From Variovorax guangxiensis (lineage in GTDB: Bacteria; Pseudomonadota; Gammaproteobacteria; Burkholderiales; Burkholderiaceae_C): a stretch of DNA of 64,000 bases. Below, piece by piece: positions 43,744 through 53,366 of this stretch (the stretch's first letter is position 1; each line of letters begins with the position of its first letter). Made by a program: the position numbers and the translations under genes. Under the pieces are notes generated by a model. The model had not been told where the DNA came from. It ran no database searches and saw nothing but the letters and a program-made list of their open reading frames with translations. The DNA lies in contig NZ_RXFT01000001.1 of NCBI RefSeq assembly GCF_003952165.1, forward strand, positions 682,001 through 746,000, written 5' to 3'.

Positions 43744-44910
43744 TCAGAGGCGCGCGAGGCGCTCCAGCGCCGCGAGCAGCGTTTCGTCCTTCTTGGCGAA
43801 GCAGAAGCGCACCACGCGCTGGTCGAAGCCATTGCCGTAGAAAGCCGACAGCGGAATGGCGGCCACGCCGATCTCGCGCGTGAGCCACAGGCAGAACTCG
43901 GCCTCCGAGAGGTCGCTCACCGCCGAGATGTCCACGCACTGGAAGTAACTGCCTTCGCTGCGCAGCAGCCTGAAGCGGGTCTTCTCGGCCAGGCCGGCGG
44001 CGAACAGGTCGCGCTTGCGCTGGTAGAAGGCCGGCAGCTCCAGGTAAGGCTTCGGCTCGGCCATGTACTGCGCCAGCGCATGCTGCATCGGCGTGTTCAC
44101 GGTGAACACGTTGAACTGGTGCACCTTGCGGAACTCCGCCATGAGCGGGGCTGGCGCGGCCACGTAGCCGACCTTCCAGCCCGTGACGTGATAGGTCTTG
44201 CCGAAGCTGCTGACGATGAAGCTGCGCGCAGCCAGCCCCGGAAAGCGCGCCACGCTCTCGTGGCGGGCGCCGTCGAACACCATGTGCTCGTAGACCTCGT
44301 CGCTGATCACGAACACGTCGGTGGGCGCGAGCAGTTCCTCGAGCCGGCGCATCTCGGCCTCGGTCCACACCGTGGCGCTCGGGTTGTGCGGCGTGTTGAT
44401 GATGATGGCGCGCGTGCGCGGCGTGAGCGCGGCGGCGATCCTGTCGAAGTCGGGGCGGAAGGTGCCGGGCACCAGCGGCACGCGCACCACGCTGCCGCCG
44501 GCCAGCTCGATGTTGGGCACGTAGCTGTCGTAGCAGGGCTCGAGCACGATCACCTCGTCGCCCGGCCGCACCACCGCGAGGATGGCCGTGATGATCGCCT
44601 GCGTGGCGCCAGCGGTGACGGTGATTTCCGTGGCCGCGCTGTAGTCGTGGCCGTACTGCGCCGAGATCTTGGCGGCGATGGCATCGCGCAGCGCCGGAAT
44701 GCCTGGCATCGGTGGGTACTGGTTGTGGCCCGCGGCCATGGCGGCCGTCACGTCTTCGAGCAGCTTCGGATCGCAGTGGAAGTCCGGGAAGCCTTGGCCC
44801 AGATTGACCGCGTTCTTCTCCGCGGCCAGCGCCGACATCACGGTGAAGATGGTTGTGCCGACGGCCGGCAGCTTGGTGACGATGTCGGGCGTGCGTGGGG
44901 ACGTGCTCAT
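43744..44910 (-). CDS. PLP-dependent aminotransferase, methionine aminotransferase-like
   Basis: A 388-residue fold-type I class I/II aminotransferase. It has VNLGQGFPDFHCDP, the ring-stacking region AGATQAIITAIL, NTPHNPSATVW and the PLP lysine in VSSFGKTYHVTGWKVGYV. The sequence resembles YbdL/kynurenine aminotransferase-like proteins, which prefer methionine, histidine or phenylalanine. The next gene upstream is cysB, so a link to sulfur amino acids is plausible, although repeat copy D separates them. Confidence 0.88.
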   Translation of the reverse strand: MSTSPRTPDIVTKLPAVGTTIFTVMSALAAEKNAVNLGQGFPDFHCDPKLLEDVTAAMAAGHNQYPPMPGIPALRDAIAAKISAQYGHDYSAATEITVTAGATQAIITAILAVVRPGDEVIVLEPCYDSYVPNIELAGGSVVRVPLVPGTFRPDFDRIAAALTPRTRAIIINTPHNPSATVWTEAEMRRLEELLAPTDVFVISDEVYEHMVFDGARHESVARFPGLAARSFIVSSFGKTYHVTGWKVGYVAAPAPLMAEFRKVHQFNVFTVNTPMQHALAQYMAEPKPYLELPAFYQRKRDLFAAGLAEKTRFRLLRSEGSYFQCVDISAVSDLSEAEFCLWLTREIGVAAIPLSAFYGNGFDQRVVRFCFAKKDETLLAALERLARL

Positions 44911-44981
44911 GATGTTCGTGATTTCTTCAACTGTTGTTCCACATGCCACTTGCTCGTCGCGGCCCCTTCCAGGAACACCCC

Positions 44982-45063
44982 GGAACCGGCTTTGCCGGGC
45001 CGCAGGTGTTGCCCCTTGCAAGGGGGTTGGCGAAGCGACACGAAGTGCGCGAAGCCTGGGGGT
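44982..45063 (+). repeat. Dispersed ~82-bp intergenic repeat, copy D
   Basis: Same element, starting GGAACCGGCTTTGCCGGGCC and ending GCGAAGCCTGGGGGT, with the CCCC-TTGCAA-GGGG central stem and CACgaaGTG third stem. It sits just past the cysB stop, in the gap before the aminotransferase gene, reversed relative to both. Confidence 0.9.
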
Positions 45064-45071
45064 GATCCTGT

Positions 45072-46013
45072 TTACAGTTCGTAGTCTTGTTGGTGGCCAC
45101 TCAAGGCCTTCGCGATCAGGTTGCGGTCGAGTCGGTCGGAGAGCAGCTCGGCGAACTTGAACACGAAGTTGCGCAGGTACGCACTGCGCTTGAACGCGAC
45201 CCGCGCGATATTCTGGCCGAACACATGGCCCATCGGGCGCACCACGAGGTCGGCGTTCGACTCGTCGCGCACCGCCATCTCGGCCACGATGCCAACGCCC
45301 AGCCCGAGGCGCACGTAGGTCTTGATCACGTCGGAGTCGATGGCCTCGAGTGCGATGCGCGGGGTGAGCTTCTTCTGCGCGAAGGCGTGGTCGATGCGGG
45401 TGCGGCCGGTGAACGAGGGGTGGTAGGTGATGATCGGCTCGCTCGCCAGGTCTTCGAGCGAGACGCGCTCCTTGGAGGCCAGCGGGTGGTCCTTGGGCAG
45501 CACCAGCACGTGCTGCCATTCGTAGCAGGGCAGGGTCACCAGCTCGGCGTAGCCGTCGAGCGACTCGGTGGCGATGCCGATCTCGGCGATCTCGTCGATC
45601 ACCATGCGCGCCACCTGGTCGGGCGAGCCCTGGTGCAGGCTGACGTTGACCTTGGGGTAGGCCTCGCGCAGGTTGGCCACGGGCACCGGCAGCACGTAGC
45701 GCGCCTGGGTGTGGGTGGTGGCGATGGAAAGCGTGCCGCTGTCCTGTGCGCTGAACTGCTCGCCGATGCGCTTGAGGTTGCCCACCTCGCGCATGATCAG
45801 TTCGATGCTGGCGATGACGTGCTGGCCGGGTTCGGTGACGCGCTTCAGCCGCTTGCCGTGGCGCGCGAAGATCTCGACGCCCAGTTCTTCCTCGAGTTCG
45901 ATGATGGCCTTGGAGACCCCGGGCTGCGAGGTGTGCAGTGCCTTGGCCGCCTCGGTGAGGTTCAGGTTGCGCCGCACGGCTTCCTGAACAAACTTGAACT
46001 GATGCAGATTCAT
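45072..46013 (-). CDS. cysB: LysR-family regulator CysB
   Basis: A 313-residue LysR-type regulator. The helix-turn-helix start is MNLHQFKFVQEAVRRNLNLT followed by EAAKALHTSQPGVSKAI, and the co-inducer domain contains THTQARYVLP and ITYHPSFTGRTRID. These match CysB, which activates sulfate assimilation genes in response to acetylserine. Siroheme is needed by sulfite reductase, so the neighbouring divergent-side sirohydrochlorin chelatase fits. The C-terminal helix is normal. Confidence 0.94.
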   Translation of the reverse strand: MNLHQFKFVQEAVRRNLNLTEAAKALHTSQPGVSKAIIELEEELGVEIFARHGKRLKRVTEPGQHVIASIELIMREVGNLKRIGEQFSAQDSGTLSIATTHTQARYVLPVPVANLREAYPKVNVSLHQGSPDQVARMVIDEIAEIGIATESLDGYAELVTLPCYEWQHVLVLPKDHPLASKERVSLEDLASEPIITYHPSFTGRTRIDHAFAQKKLTPRIALEAIDSDVIKTYVRLGLGVGIVAEMAVRDESNADLVVRPMGHVFGQNIARVAFKRSAYLRNFVFKFAELLSDRLDRNLIAKALSGHQQDYEL

Positions 46014-46076
46014 ATCAAATTCCGTCTTATTGCGGAATTCATTATGCCTTCGGAATCTATCGAAATTGCCGAATGT

Positions 46077-46457
46077 TCATGATTTGACCGCAATCCGGGC
46101 CAGGAGATCGACCAGTTCGGGCTCTTCGCCCACGATTCGGGCCAGCGAGAAGCCCACGGCGGGCCAGCGCCGGCGCAGCGCCTCGACCTGCAGCGGCAGG
46201 TCTTCGCGCGCGTGCTTGCCCATGCCGAGGAAGAGCGGAACCACCCGGATGGCGGTGGCGCCGCCGCCGATCAGCGTCTCGACTGCGGTGGGCAGGTCGG
46301 GCGTGGCCAGCTCCATGTAGGCGCAGGCCACGCGGGCGTCGGGATCGTCGGCGCGCACCCGCTGGGCGACGGCCTCGATGGGCTGGCGCCAGCGCTCGTC
46401 GCGCGAGCCATGCGCCAGCAGGACGATGCCCCGCCGGATGCCCTGGGCTGTGGTCAT
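46077..46457 (-). CDS. Sirohydrochlorin chelatase (CbiX/SirB type)
   Basis: A 126-residue single-domain CbiX protein. It has the N-terminal GIVLLAHGSRDERW with the metal-binding His and a second His in VVPLFLGMGKHAREDLP. It would insert Fe2+ (or Co2+) into sirohydrochlorin. It lies between cysB and lptG. Its ATG overlaps the lptG stop by four bases, so it is probably translated from the lptFG transcript. Its link to CysB supports a siroheme role over a cobalamin role. Confidence 0.9.
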   Translation of the reverse strand: MTTAQGIRRGIVLLAHGSRDERWRQPIEAVAQRVRADDPDARVACAYMELATPDLPTAVETLIGGGATAIRVVPLFLGMGKHAREDLPLQVEALRRRWPAVGFSLARIVGEEPELVDLLARIAVKS

Positions 46458-47566
46458 CGTCGCAGCACCAGCCAGCTGAAGGCCGTGAGCGACATCACCG
46501 AGTAGATCAGCCCCGGCGCCGCCGCAGTGAGCCATGGCGACCAGTTGCTGAGGTTGCCCAGGTAGCCGAACACGTTGTTCAGCAGGAAGAAGCTGATGCC
46601 GATCATCACGCCGCCGAACACGTAGGTCGTGATGCCCGACTGGCGGAAGTGCAGGTAGGCGAAGGGCAGGGCGAGCACCACCATCACCAGGCACGACAGC
46701 GGATAGAACACCTTGCGCCAGAACTCGATCTCGTAGCGCTGCGCGGTCTGGCCGTTGGCGTCGAGATGGCGGATGTAGTCGAACAGGTCGATCGTGCTCA
46801 TCCGGTCGGGCCGCAGCAGCGCCACCGACACCATCTCGCCGGTCAGCGAGGTCGGCCAGTTCAGCTGCGGGATCTTGGTGGTGACGATGTGCGCCTGCTC
46901 GGCCGAGCTGCGCGTGTCGTATTTCTGCTCTTCCACGCCGGTGAGCATCCAGTGGCCGTCGTTGCCGATGGCGGCCGAGGCCGCGGTGATCTGTGTCTTG
47001 ATGTAGCCGTTCTCGTCGAACTCGAAGATGCGCGGGCTCTTCAGCGCGCCCTTGCGGTCGATGGCCAGCACGTTCACCGCGTAGGAGACGTTGTCGCGCT
47101 TCTCCTTGAGCCAGGCGCCGGTGTTGCCGGCCAGCGAGTAGGTGCCCTGGTACTTGGCCTTCAGCAGCTGGCCGGTGCGCTCGGACAGCGGCGCGACGTA
47201 GTCGCCGATGGCGAAAGTCAGCACCACGAAGCCGATGCCCATCAGCAGCAGCGTGCGCAGCGCACGCCAGGGACCCAGCCCGCTGGTGCGCAGGATGGTG
47301 TATTCGGAACTCTGCGCCAGCCGGGCCATCACGAAGATCGAGCCGATCAGCACCGTGATCGGCAGCAGTTCGTAGAGATGGCTCGGGACCAGCAGGGCCA
47401 CGTAGACGAGCGCCTGCGCGGGCCCGTAGTTCAGGCTGTCCGGCTTGCCGATGGACTGGAGTTCGTCGACGAAGTCGAAGAAGAAGAAGAGGCTCAGGAA
47501 GCCGAGCGTCACGAACGCGACGGCCTTCAGCACCTCGACGTAGATCAGGCGTCTTATCGTTTTCAC
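46454..47566 (-). CDS. lptG: LPS export ABC transporter permease LptG
   Basis: A 370-residue inner-membrane protein of the LptB2FG complex, which extracts lipopolysaccharide and passes it to LptC/A. It starts (GTG) [18 protein letters not shown], with the family coupling-helix segment SSEYTILRTSGLGPWRALRT. The periplasmic jellyroll and three C-terminal helices follow. The start overlaps the lptF stop by four bases. The order lptF-lptG is the standard one. Confidence 0.95.
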   Translation of the reverse strand: MKTIRRLIYVEVLKAVAFVTLGFLSLFFFFDFVDELQSIGKPDSLNYGPAQALVYVALLVPSHLYELLPITVLIGSIFVMARLAQSSEYTILRTSGLGPWRALRTLLLMGIGFVVLTFAIGDYVAPLSERTGQLLKAKYQGTYSLAGNTGAWLKEKRDNVSYAVNVLAIDRKGALKSPRIFEFDENGYIKTQITAASAAIGNDGHWMLTGVEEQKYDTRSSAEQAHIVTTKIPQLNWPTSLTGEMVSVALLRPDRMSTIDLFDYIRHLDANGQTAQRYEIEFWRKVFYPLSCLVMVVLALPFAYLHFRQSGITTYVFGGVMIGISFFLLNNVFGYLGNLSNWSPWLTAAAPGLIYSVMSLTAFSWLVLRR

Positions 47567-48693
47567 GTGGGTTCGATCCTGGGAGCGGAAGGCGGCATGG
47601 CCGGGGTGGCGGACGGGCTCCTCCTGATCCGGCGCCCCCAGTTGTTCTGGCGGGCGCCGAGCCATGCCAGGTTGATCAGCAGCACGCCGCCGTGCAGCAG
47701 CAGCATGAAGCCACCCATGCCGAACTTGCCCGAGCTGATCCAGCTCTGGCCCAGGTTGAGCATGTTGTAGTAGACGACGAAGGCGAAGAGCGCGAGCAGG
47801 AGGTTGCCGCTGCGGCCCACGCGCGGATTGCCGCTGGAGACGTTCAGCGCCAGCAACACGAAGTTGACGGCCGCCAGCAGCATGCCGATGCGCCAGGCCA
47901 GCTCGCCGCGGCTCGCATCGCTCGCGTCGGTCAGCAGCGACAGCGTGGTGCGCGCGCGCGGAGGTGTCGCGTCTCCCGTGAGGCCGGAGCTTCCGCCGGC
48001 ACGCGTGCCGTAGGTCTTGAATTCGCTGATCTTCAGGCCGGTGGCGGTCATCGGCTGCTCGAGCCGCTGGCCGTTGTTGAGCAGCAGGTAGCGCGAATCG
48101 CCGATGTTCTCGATGCTGCCGCTGCGCGCCGAGGTCGTGATCTGCATGTTGCGCTCGATCGACCAGATGAAGACGTTGGTGGCCCTGGAGTTGTCGGGCG
48201 TCTCCTTGTCGATGAAGAACACGCGCACCCGGCCGGCGGATTCGCGGAATTCACCCGGCGCCACGCGCTCGATGTCGCTGCGCTGCTCGTACTGCTTGCG
48301 CATGCCGATGGTCTGCGAATTGGCCCAGGGCCAGCCCACCAGCGCCATCACGGCGATCAGGATCAGCACCGGCCAGGCGAAGCGGAACAGCGGCTTGACG
48401 AAGTCGGCCATGCCCTGTCCGCTGGAGAGCCAGATGACCATTTCGCTGTCGCGGTACATGCGCGACAGGGTGCCGACGATGGCGATGAACAGGCTCAGGC
48501 TCAGGATGGTCGGCATGTAGCCGAGCACCGTGTAGGCCATCACCAGGAACACCTCCTGCGGATTCACACTGCCCTTGGACGCGAGCCCGAGGGTGCGGAT
48601 GAGCATCATGGTCATCACGATGGTGACCAGTACCACGAGGGTCGCTCCGAAGCTGCGGGACAGCTCCTTGCGTAGGGAAGAATGGAATAACAT
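47563..48693 (-). CDS. lptF: LPS export ABC transporter permease LptF
   Basis: A 376-residue partner of LptG. Start [20 protein letters not shown]; the coupling region is [21 protein letters not shown] periplasmic domain follows, and then three C-terminal helices including [21 protein letters not shown] Pro/Arg-rich tail ends it. The gene starts only 21 bases from the divergent pepA start, so its promoter must lie inside pepA or be very compact. No clear Shine-Dalgarno sequence is visible. Confidence 0.95.
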   Translation of the reverse strand: MLFHSSLRKELSRSFGATLVVLVTIVMTMMLIRTLGLASKGSVNPQEVFLVMAYTVLGYMPTILSLSLFIAIVGTLSRMYRDSEMVIWLSSGQGMADFVKPLFRFAWPVLILIAVMALVGWPWANSQTIGMRKQYEQRSDIERVAPGEFRESAGRVRVFFIDKETPDNSRATNVFIWSIERNMQITTSARSGSIENIGDSRYLLLNNGQRLEQPMTATGLKISEFKTYGTRAGGSSGLTGDATPPRARTTLSLLTDASDASRGELAWRIGMLLAAVNFVLLALNVSSGNPRVGRSGNLLLALFAFVVYYNMLNLGQSWISSGKFGMGGFMLLLHGGVLLINLAWLGARQNNWGRRIRRSPSATPAMPPSAPRIEPT

Positions 48694-48714
48694 CGTTCGA
48701 GGAAAAAAAGGATT

Positions 48715-50256
48715 ATGGACTTTCAACTCAAGACCCTCACCGTCGCCCAGGCCGCAGCCGAGAAATCCGATGTCCTGATCGTGCTCGTCGGCAGCGCTCC
48801 CATCACTTCCAAAGACCCGCTTTCCGTGCTCGCCGCCAGCGCCCGCAAGGCCGGCGACCTGCCCGACAAGGCCGGCAAGCTGCTCGGCCTCTACCGTTCT
48901 GAAGACGTGGTCGCGGGCCGCGTGGTGCTCGCCGCCATCGGTGACGGCAAGCCCGCCTCGGTGCGCAGCGGGGTCGCGGCGGCAATCAGTGCCGCCAAGG
49001 CGCAGGCTCCCAAGCGCGTGACCCTAGCCTTCGCGCAGCCCGCCGATGGCGCGGCGGTGGCCGCAGCCGTCACCGCGGCGGCCGACGCCAGCTATGTCTA
49101 CACCACCACCAAGTCGAAGGCCGAACCCCGCAGCATCCGCCAGCTGACCATCGGCGTGGCCGACGCCGGGGCGGTCTCCGCCGCCTACGACGAAGCCCGG
49201 GCCACCGTCCGGGGCATCGAACTGGCCAAGGAATGGGGCAACCGCCCCGCCAACCACGCCACGCCCACGCTGCTGGGCGAGGCAGCAAAGGAGTTGGCGA
49301 AGCTGCCGAACATCAAGTGCGAGGTGCTGGGGCCGAAGGAAGTCGAGAAGCTCGGCATGGGCTCCTTCGCTGCCGTGGCGCAGGGCTCGGCGCAGCCGCT
49401 GCGCTTCATCGTGCTGCGCTACCACGGCGCGCCCAGGAGCCAGGCACCCGTGGTGCTGGTCGGCAAGGGAATCACCTTCGACACCGGGGGCGTCTCGCTC
49501 AAGCCGGCGGCCGAAATGGACGAGATGAAGTTCGACATGTGCGGCGCGGCCAGCGTGCTCGGCACCTTCCGCGCGCTGGGCGACATCCAGCCCGCCATCA
49601 ACGTGGTCGGCCTCATTCCCTCGTGCGAGAACATGAACGACGGCCGTGCCGTGAAGCCGGGCGACGTGGTGACCAGCATGAGCGGCCAGACCATCGAAGT
49701 GCTCAACACCGACGCCGAGGGCCGGCTCATCCTGTGCGACGCGCTGACCTACGCCAAGCGCTTCGAGCCCGCCGCCGTGATCGACATCGCCACGCTGACG
49801 GGCGCCTGCGTGATCGCCCTGGGCGGCGTGCGCAGCGGCCTGTTCGCCAGCGACGACACGCTGGCAGCCGCGCTCGAAGCCGCCGGCGAAGCTTCGCAGG
49901 ACCGCTGCTGGCGCATGCCGCTGGACGACGACTACGCCGAGGGCCTGAAGAGCAACTTCGCCGACGTGGCCAACATCGCCGGCCGTGCGGGTGGCGCCAT
50001 CACCGCCGCCAAGTTCCTGCAGCGCTTCACGAGCGACTTCGCATGGGCGCACCTAGACATCGCCGGCACGGCCTGGAAGAGCGGGGCGGCCAAGGGCTCG
50101 ACCGGCCGGCCGGTGGGGCTGCTGGTGTCCTACCTCATGGGCCGCGCGGGCAGCGCCGACGCAGCGGGCAAGGCCGACGGTGCCAAGGCGAAGTCCGGCA
50201 AGAAGGCCGGCAAGGCCGCCGCGGCTCCCGCTGGAAAGACCCGGACCGAGAAGTGA
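48715..50256 (+). CDS. pepA: Leucyl aminopeptidase PepA
   Basis: A 513-residue M17 metallopeptidase (hexamer, two metal ions) that removes N-terminal residues. In E. coli it also binds DNA. Active-site motifs are [32 protein letters not shown] and the signature [10 protein letters not shown]. The C-terminus carries an extra Lys/Ala-rich tail ([19 protein letters not shown]) not found in E. coli PepA. A ribosome binding site AAGGA precedes the ATG. Its stop overlaps the holC start by four bases. Confidence 0.96.
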   Translation: MDFQLKTLTVAQAAAEKSDVLIVLVGSAPITSKDPLSVLAASARKAGDLPDKAGKLLGLYRSEDVVAGRVVLAAIGDGKPASVRSGVAAAISAAKAQAPKRVTLAFAQPADGAAVAAAVTAAADASYVYTTTKSKAEPRSIRQLTIGVADAGAVSAAYDEARATVRGIELAKEWGNRPANHATPTLLGEAAKELAKLPNIKCEVLGPKEVEKLGMGSFAAVAQGSAQPLRFIVLRYHGAPRSQAPVVLVGKGITFDTGGVSLKPAAEMDEMKFDMCGAASVLGTFRALGDIQPAINVVGLIPSCENMNDGRAVKPGDVVTSMSGQTIEVLNTDAEGRLILCDALTYAKRFEPAAVIDIATLTGACVIALGGVRSGLFASDDTLAAALEAAGEASQDRCWRMPLDDDYAEGLKSNFADVANIAGRAGGAITAAKFLQRFTSDFAWAHLDIAGTAWKSGAAKGSTGRPVGLLVSYLMGRAGSADAAGKADGAKAKSGKKAGKAAAAPAGKTRTEK

Positions 50257-50693
50257 CCGAGATCGGCTTTCACTACAACGCGCGCGACAAGCTGAACTAC
50301 GCCTGCCGGCTGGTTCGCAAGGCCGTGAACACGCGCGGCCTGCGCGTGGTGGTGGTGGGCGATGCGCGCTCGCTCGATGTGGTCGATGCGGCGCTCTGGC
50401 AGCTGTCGCCGGTGGACTTCGTCGCGCACTGCCGCGACGATGCGCCGGTCCACGTGGTCGCGCGCTCAGCCGTGGTGCTGTCGTCGCAAGGCGCCGACGC
50501 GGCCTCGCTGCCGCACCGCGAGATGCTGGTGAACCTGGGCCTCGAAGTGCCTGCGGGCTTCGAGCGCTACGAACGCATGATCGACATCGTGAGCGACGAG
50601 GCCAACGACCGGCAGGTCGGCCGGTCGCGCTGGCGCCACTATGCCGATCGCGGCTACACCATCCAGCCGCACGACTTCGCAAAGAGTTCCTGA
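50253..50693 (+). CDS. holC: DNA polymerase III subunit chi
   Basis: A 146-residue clamp-loader accessory protein that binds psi and single-strand-binding protein. Typical segments are [20 protein letters not shown], the [13 protein letters not shown] core (equivalent to the LWTFxxxxFLPH region) and [11 protein letters not shown]. Length is normal. The GTG start overlaps the pepA stop. pepA-holC is a widely conserved pair. Confidence 0.92.
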   Translation: MTEIGFHYNARDKLNYACRLVRKAVNTRGLRVVVVGDARSLDVVDAALWQLSPVDFVAHCRDDAPVHVVARSAVVLSSQGADAASLPHREMLVNLGLEVPAGFERYERMIDIVSDEANDRQVGRSRWRHYADRGYTIQPHDFAKSS

Positions 50694-50694
50694 C

Positions 50695-51090
50695 ATGGCC
50701 AGCACGCTGCGCACGCCGCCCCGGTTCGTTCCCACACTGACGACGGTGCTCGACATTCCCGCGGAGCCCGCGAGTCCCGAGCCGCAGCCCGAGCCGGTGC
50801 CCCAGCCCGACCCCGCGAACTCGATGGCATTGCCGCCTGCGGCACAGCTATCGCAGGCAGAAATCGTCAGCCTCGAAGAGCAACTGCTGCATCGCGTCCT
50901 GCAGCGCGTCGACCTGTCTCTGGAAGAGCGTTTGAGCGACACCGTGTCAGCTGCCGTTCAGCATCAACTCGATGCGATGGTGCCGCGTCTGCGCAATGAA
51001 ATCGAGGCTGTTCTGCGTGCGCTCGTGATCGAGGCAATGGCCGCGGAACTCAGCGAAAACACCGGGTCTACGCCAGCTTCCGGGGCCTGA
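50695..51090 (+). CDS. Hypothetical Pro/Glu-linker protein downstream of holC
   Basis: A 131-residue protein with no membrane segment. The first 55 residues are Pro/Glu/Gln-rich (AEPASPEPQPEPVPQPDPAN). The rest is predicted helical, with SLEEQLLHRVLQRVDLSLEE and MVPRLRNEIEAVLRALVIEA. The ATG lies one base past the holC stop, so it is probably coupled to it. The arrangement resembles small proteins often found after holC in Burkholderiales, but no function is known to me. Confidence 0.75.
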   Translation: MASTLRTPPRFVPTLTTVLDIPAEPASPEPQPEPVPQPDPANSMALPPAAQLSQAEIVSLEEQLLHRVLQRVDLSLEERLSDTVSAAVQHQLDAMVPRLRNEIEAVLRALVIEAMAAELSENTGSTPASGA

Positions 51091-51227
51091 ATACTGGGCT
51101 AAACTGCGCCGCAGGTCGGAAGGGCGTGAGGGTGCCGCTGGTCTGCGGCGCGAAACTTGCGAGGTCTGCGCGCCCGGATCGCACGACCGGTGTTTTTATT
51201 CTTTTCATCCAAGTTCTGGAGGTTCCC

Positions 51228-52445
51228 ATGCAATTGAAATGGACTGCGGTCGCACTGGCTGCAATCACGCTTGTGGCTTGCGGCAAGAAGGAAGAAGCCG
51301 CTGCCCCTGCGGCAGCGCCCGCGCCAACGGCCGCGGCCCCGGCTGCTGCGCCTGCACCCGCACCTGCCGGAGACACCCTGGTCGTCAAGATCGGTCACGT
51401 GGCACCTACCAGCGGTCCCATCGCCCACCTCGGCAAGGACAACGAGTTCGGCGCCAAGATGGCCATCGAAGACCTGAATGCAAAGGGCATCAAGATCGGT
51501 GACAAGGTCGCCAAGTTCGAACTGGTTCCCGAAGACGATGCTGGCGACCCGAAGCAGGGCACGGCCGTCGCCCAGAAGCTCGTGGACGAAAAGGTCAATG
51601 GCGTTGTCGGTCACCTGAACTCCGGCACCACCATCCCCGCCTCCAAGCTGTACAGCGACGCTGGCATTCCGCAGATCTCGCCTTCGGCAACCAACCCGAA
51701 GTACACCCGCCAGGGCTTCAAGACCACTTTCCGCGTCGTGGCTGACGACACGCAGCTCGGCGGCACGCTGGGCAAGTACGCCGTCGAAACGCTCAAGGGC
51801 AAGAACATCGCCGTGATCGACGACCGCACCGCCTACGGCCAGGGCGTCGCAGAAGAATTCGAGAAGTCGGCCAAGGCAGCTGGCGCCACCATCGTGGGCC
51901 ACGAGTTCACCACCGACAAGTCGACCGACTTCAACGCCATCCTGACCAAGCTGAAGGCTGCCAAGCCCGACGTCCTGTTCTTCGGCGGCATGGACGCCGT
52001 GGGCGGCCCGATGCTCAAGCAGGTCAAGCAACTCGGCCTGAACGTCAAGTTCATGGGCGGCGACGGCCTGTGCACCGGCGAACTGCCGAAGCTGGCTGGC
52101 GATGCCATCGGCGAAGACATGGTGGTGTGCGCTGAAGCCGGCGGCGTCGACGGCGACTTCAAGCAGCCCCTGGAAGACTTCAAGGCCAAGTTCAAGACCA
52201 AGAACGGCGTGGACGTGCAGATCTATGCACCGTACGTGTACGACGCGGTCAACGTGCTGGCCGAAGCCATGGTGAAGGCCGGTTCGTCCGACCCCGCCAA
52301 GTACCTGCCCGAAGTCGGCAAGGTCCAGTACAAGGGCGTGACCGGCCCGATCGCCTTCGACGAGAAGGGCGACATCAAGAACGGCGCCCTGACGCTGTAC
52401 ACCTACAAGGGTGGTGCGCGTACCCAGATCGCCGTGGTGCGTTGA
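51228..52445 (+). CDS. Branched-chain amino acid ABC transporter substrate-binding lipoprotein
   Basis: A 405-residue periplasmic-binding protein of the LivJ/LivK type. The signal contains lipobox LVAC, and a Lys/Glu then Ala/Pro-rich linker follows. The ligand-binding domain has VKIGHVAPTSGPIAHLGKDN, VVGHLNSGTTIPASKLYSDA and IAVIDDRTAYGQGVAEEF. A strong ribosome binding site (CTGGAGG) precedes the ATG. No permease or ATPase genes are adjacent, so it must work with components encoded elsewhere. Ligand identity is not certain. Confidence 0.93.
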   Translation: MQLKWTAVALAAITLVACGKKEEAAAPAAAPAPTAAAPAAAPAPAPAGDTLVVKIGHVAPTSGPIAHLGKDNEFGAKMAIEDLNAKGIKIGDKVAKFELVPEDDAGDPKQGTAVAQKLVDEKVNGVVGHLNSGTTIPASKLYSDAGIPQISPSATNPKYTRQGFKTTFRVVADDTQLGGTLGKYAVETLKGKNIAVIDDRTAYGQGVAEEFEKSAKAAGATIVGHEFTTDKSTDFNAILTKLKAAKPDVLFFGGMDAVGGPMLKQVKQLGLNVKFMGGDGLCTGELPKLAGDAIGEDMVVCAEAGGVDGDFKQPLEDFKAKFKTKNGVDVQIYAPYVYDAVNVLAEAMVKAGSSDPAKYLPEVGKVQYKGVTGPIAFDEKGDIKNGALTLYTYKGGARTQIAVVR

Positions 52446-52465
52446 TTCGCTCCAGCCGAAAAGAG

Positions 52466-52488
52466 AAAAGGGCCTTCGGGCCCTTTTT
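52466..52488 (+). terminator. Terminator after the LivK-like gene
   Basis: AAAGGGCC-TTCG-GGCCCTTTTT is a textbook intrinsic terminator with a UUCG tetraloop, about 20 bases past the stop. Confidence 0.92.
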
Positions 52489-52529
52489 CATTCCCGCTCC
52501 GTTTGCGGGGGCTGTGGATCAGAGTGGCG

Positions 52530-52919
52530 TCAGAGCGGCGCCAGGCCAGACGGACGGTTGGCGTTGCAGTATTCGATGAAGGCGTCGAGGTCCCGCGACT
52601 TGTCGAACACCGCGTCGGCGCCCAAGGCGGTGCAGCGGGCCCGGATGTCGGCCGTCACGTAGTTGCTGAGGACCACGACCCGCTGGCTGGGCTTGCGCTC
52701 CTTGCAGCCGCCGAGCACGCCGAGGCCGGAACCTTCCTTCAGGAACAGGTCGACGATGAGCAGTTGCCAGTCGTCGGGATGCGCAGCGAGCCAGGCGAGG
52801 GCGTCGCTCTCGGTCTCGGCGAAGCCGACCACACGGCCATTGACCAAATCCTCGAGTGCCGGGACCAGGTTGTCCCTGATGGTCTTGTTGTCCTCGACGA
52901 GGAACGTGATGAGGGCCAT
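52530..52919 (-). CDS. Stand-alone response regulator receiver protein
   Basis: A 129-residue CheY-like domain with no output domain. The acidic pair (Glu9-Asp10 in LVEDNK), the phosphoacceptor Asp57 in LLIVDLFLKEGSG, Ser85 and Lys107 in VFDKSRD are all present, so it should be phosphorylatable. No histidine kinase is nearby. It could be a shuttle or adaptor in a phosphorelay or act by protein contact. Upstream on the same strand, after about 90 bases, is a small coiled-coil protein gene. Confidence 0.88.
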   Translation of the reverse strand: MALITFLVEDNKTIRDNLVPALEDLVNGRVVGFAETESDALAWLAAHPDDWQLLIVDLFLKEGSGLGVLGGCKERKPSQRVVVLSNYVTADIRARCTALGADAVFDKSRDLDAFIEYCNANRPSGLAPL

Positions 52920-53009
52920 GCCGTGGTTTCGCTTTGAGAACGAATAGCGTAGCGTGCCTGACGCTGCCCACGCGTAGGAGAAAGGATATGGACGCGGTGC
53001 GCCGCCCCG

Positions 53010-53366
53010 TCAGTCCGAACCCTCGGCGCGGATCTTCGCCTTGAGCTTCTCGGCCAGCGCCTGGCTTTCGTCGCGCTCGGCCGTCACCTCGAGCCGTTTC
53101 TCGATTTCCTCGCTCAGGGCCGCATTCACCTCGGCGAGCTTCTCGGCAGACTGGGCCAGCTTTTCCTCCAGCTGGCTGGTGTGCTCGATGGCCTGCGCCA
53201 CCTCGCCGACCTGCACTTCCTCGGGCAGCTCCTGCTCGAGCACCGTGTTCACCACGGCGAGGTTGTCCGATGCCCGCTGCACTTCGGCGGCCACCTGCTC
53301 GCTCTTCTCGAGGGTGTGGTCCAGCGTTGTGGTGCCGCGCGGCGGGTTTTTGGGTTTTCCGGCCAT
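53010..53366 (-). CDS. Small coiled-coil protein (hypothetical)
   Basis: A 118-residue soluble protein. The basic start MAGKPKNPPRGTTTLDHTLE is followed by almost continuous charged helix, with heptad-like spacing in HTSQLEEKLAQSAEKLAEVN and AERDESQALAEKLKAKI. It lies upstream of the lone receiver on the same strand. No domain family is recognised. It may be a scaffold or phasin-like oligomer, but that is speculation. Confidence 0.7.
   Translation of the reverse strand: MAGKPKNPPRGTTTLDHTLEKSEQVAAEVQRASDNLAVVNTVLEQELPEEVQVGEVAQAIEHTSQLEEKLAQSAEKLAEVNAALSEEIEKRLEVTAERDESQALAEKLKAKIRAEGSD

Noticed and set aside
45072..46013. Cbl (alternative sulfonate regulator)
   Set aside because: Cbl and CysB are close relatives. 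The overall sequence and the siroheme neighbour fit the CysB role in beta-proteobacteria better, though the distinction is not absolute.
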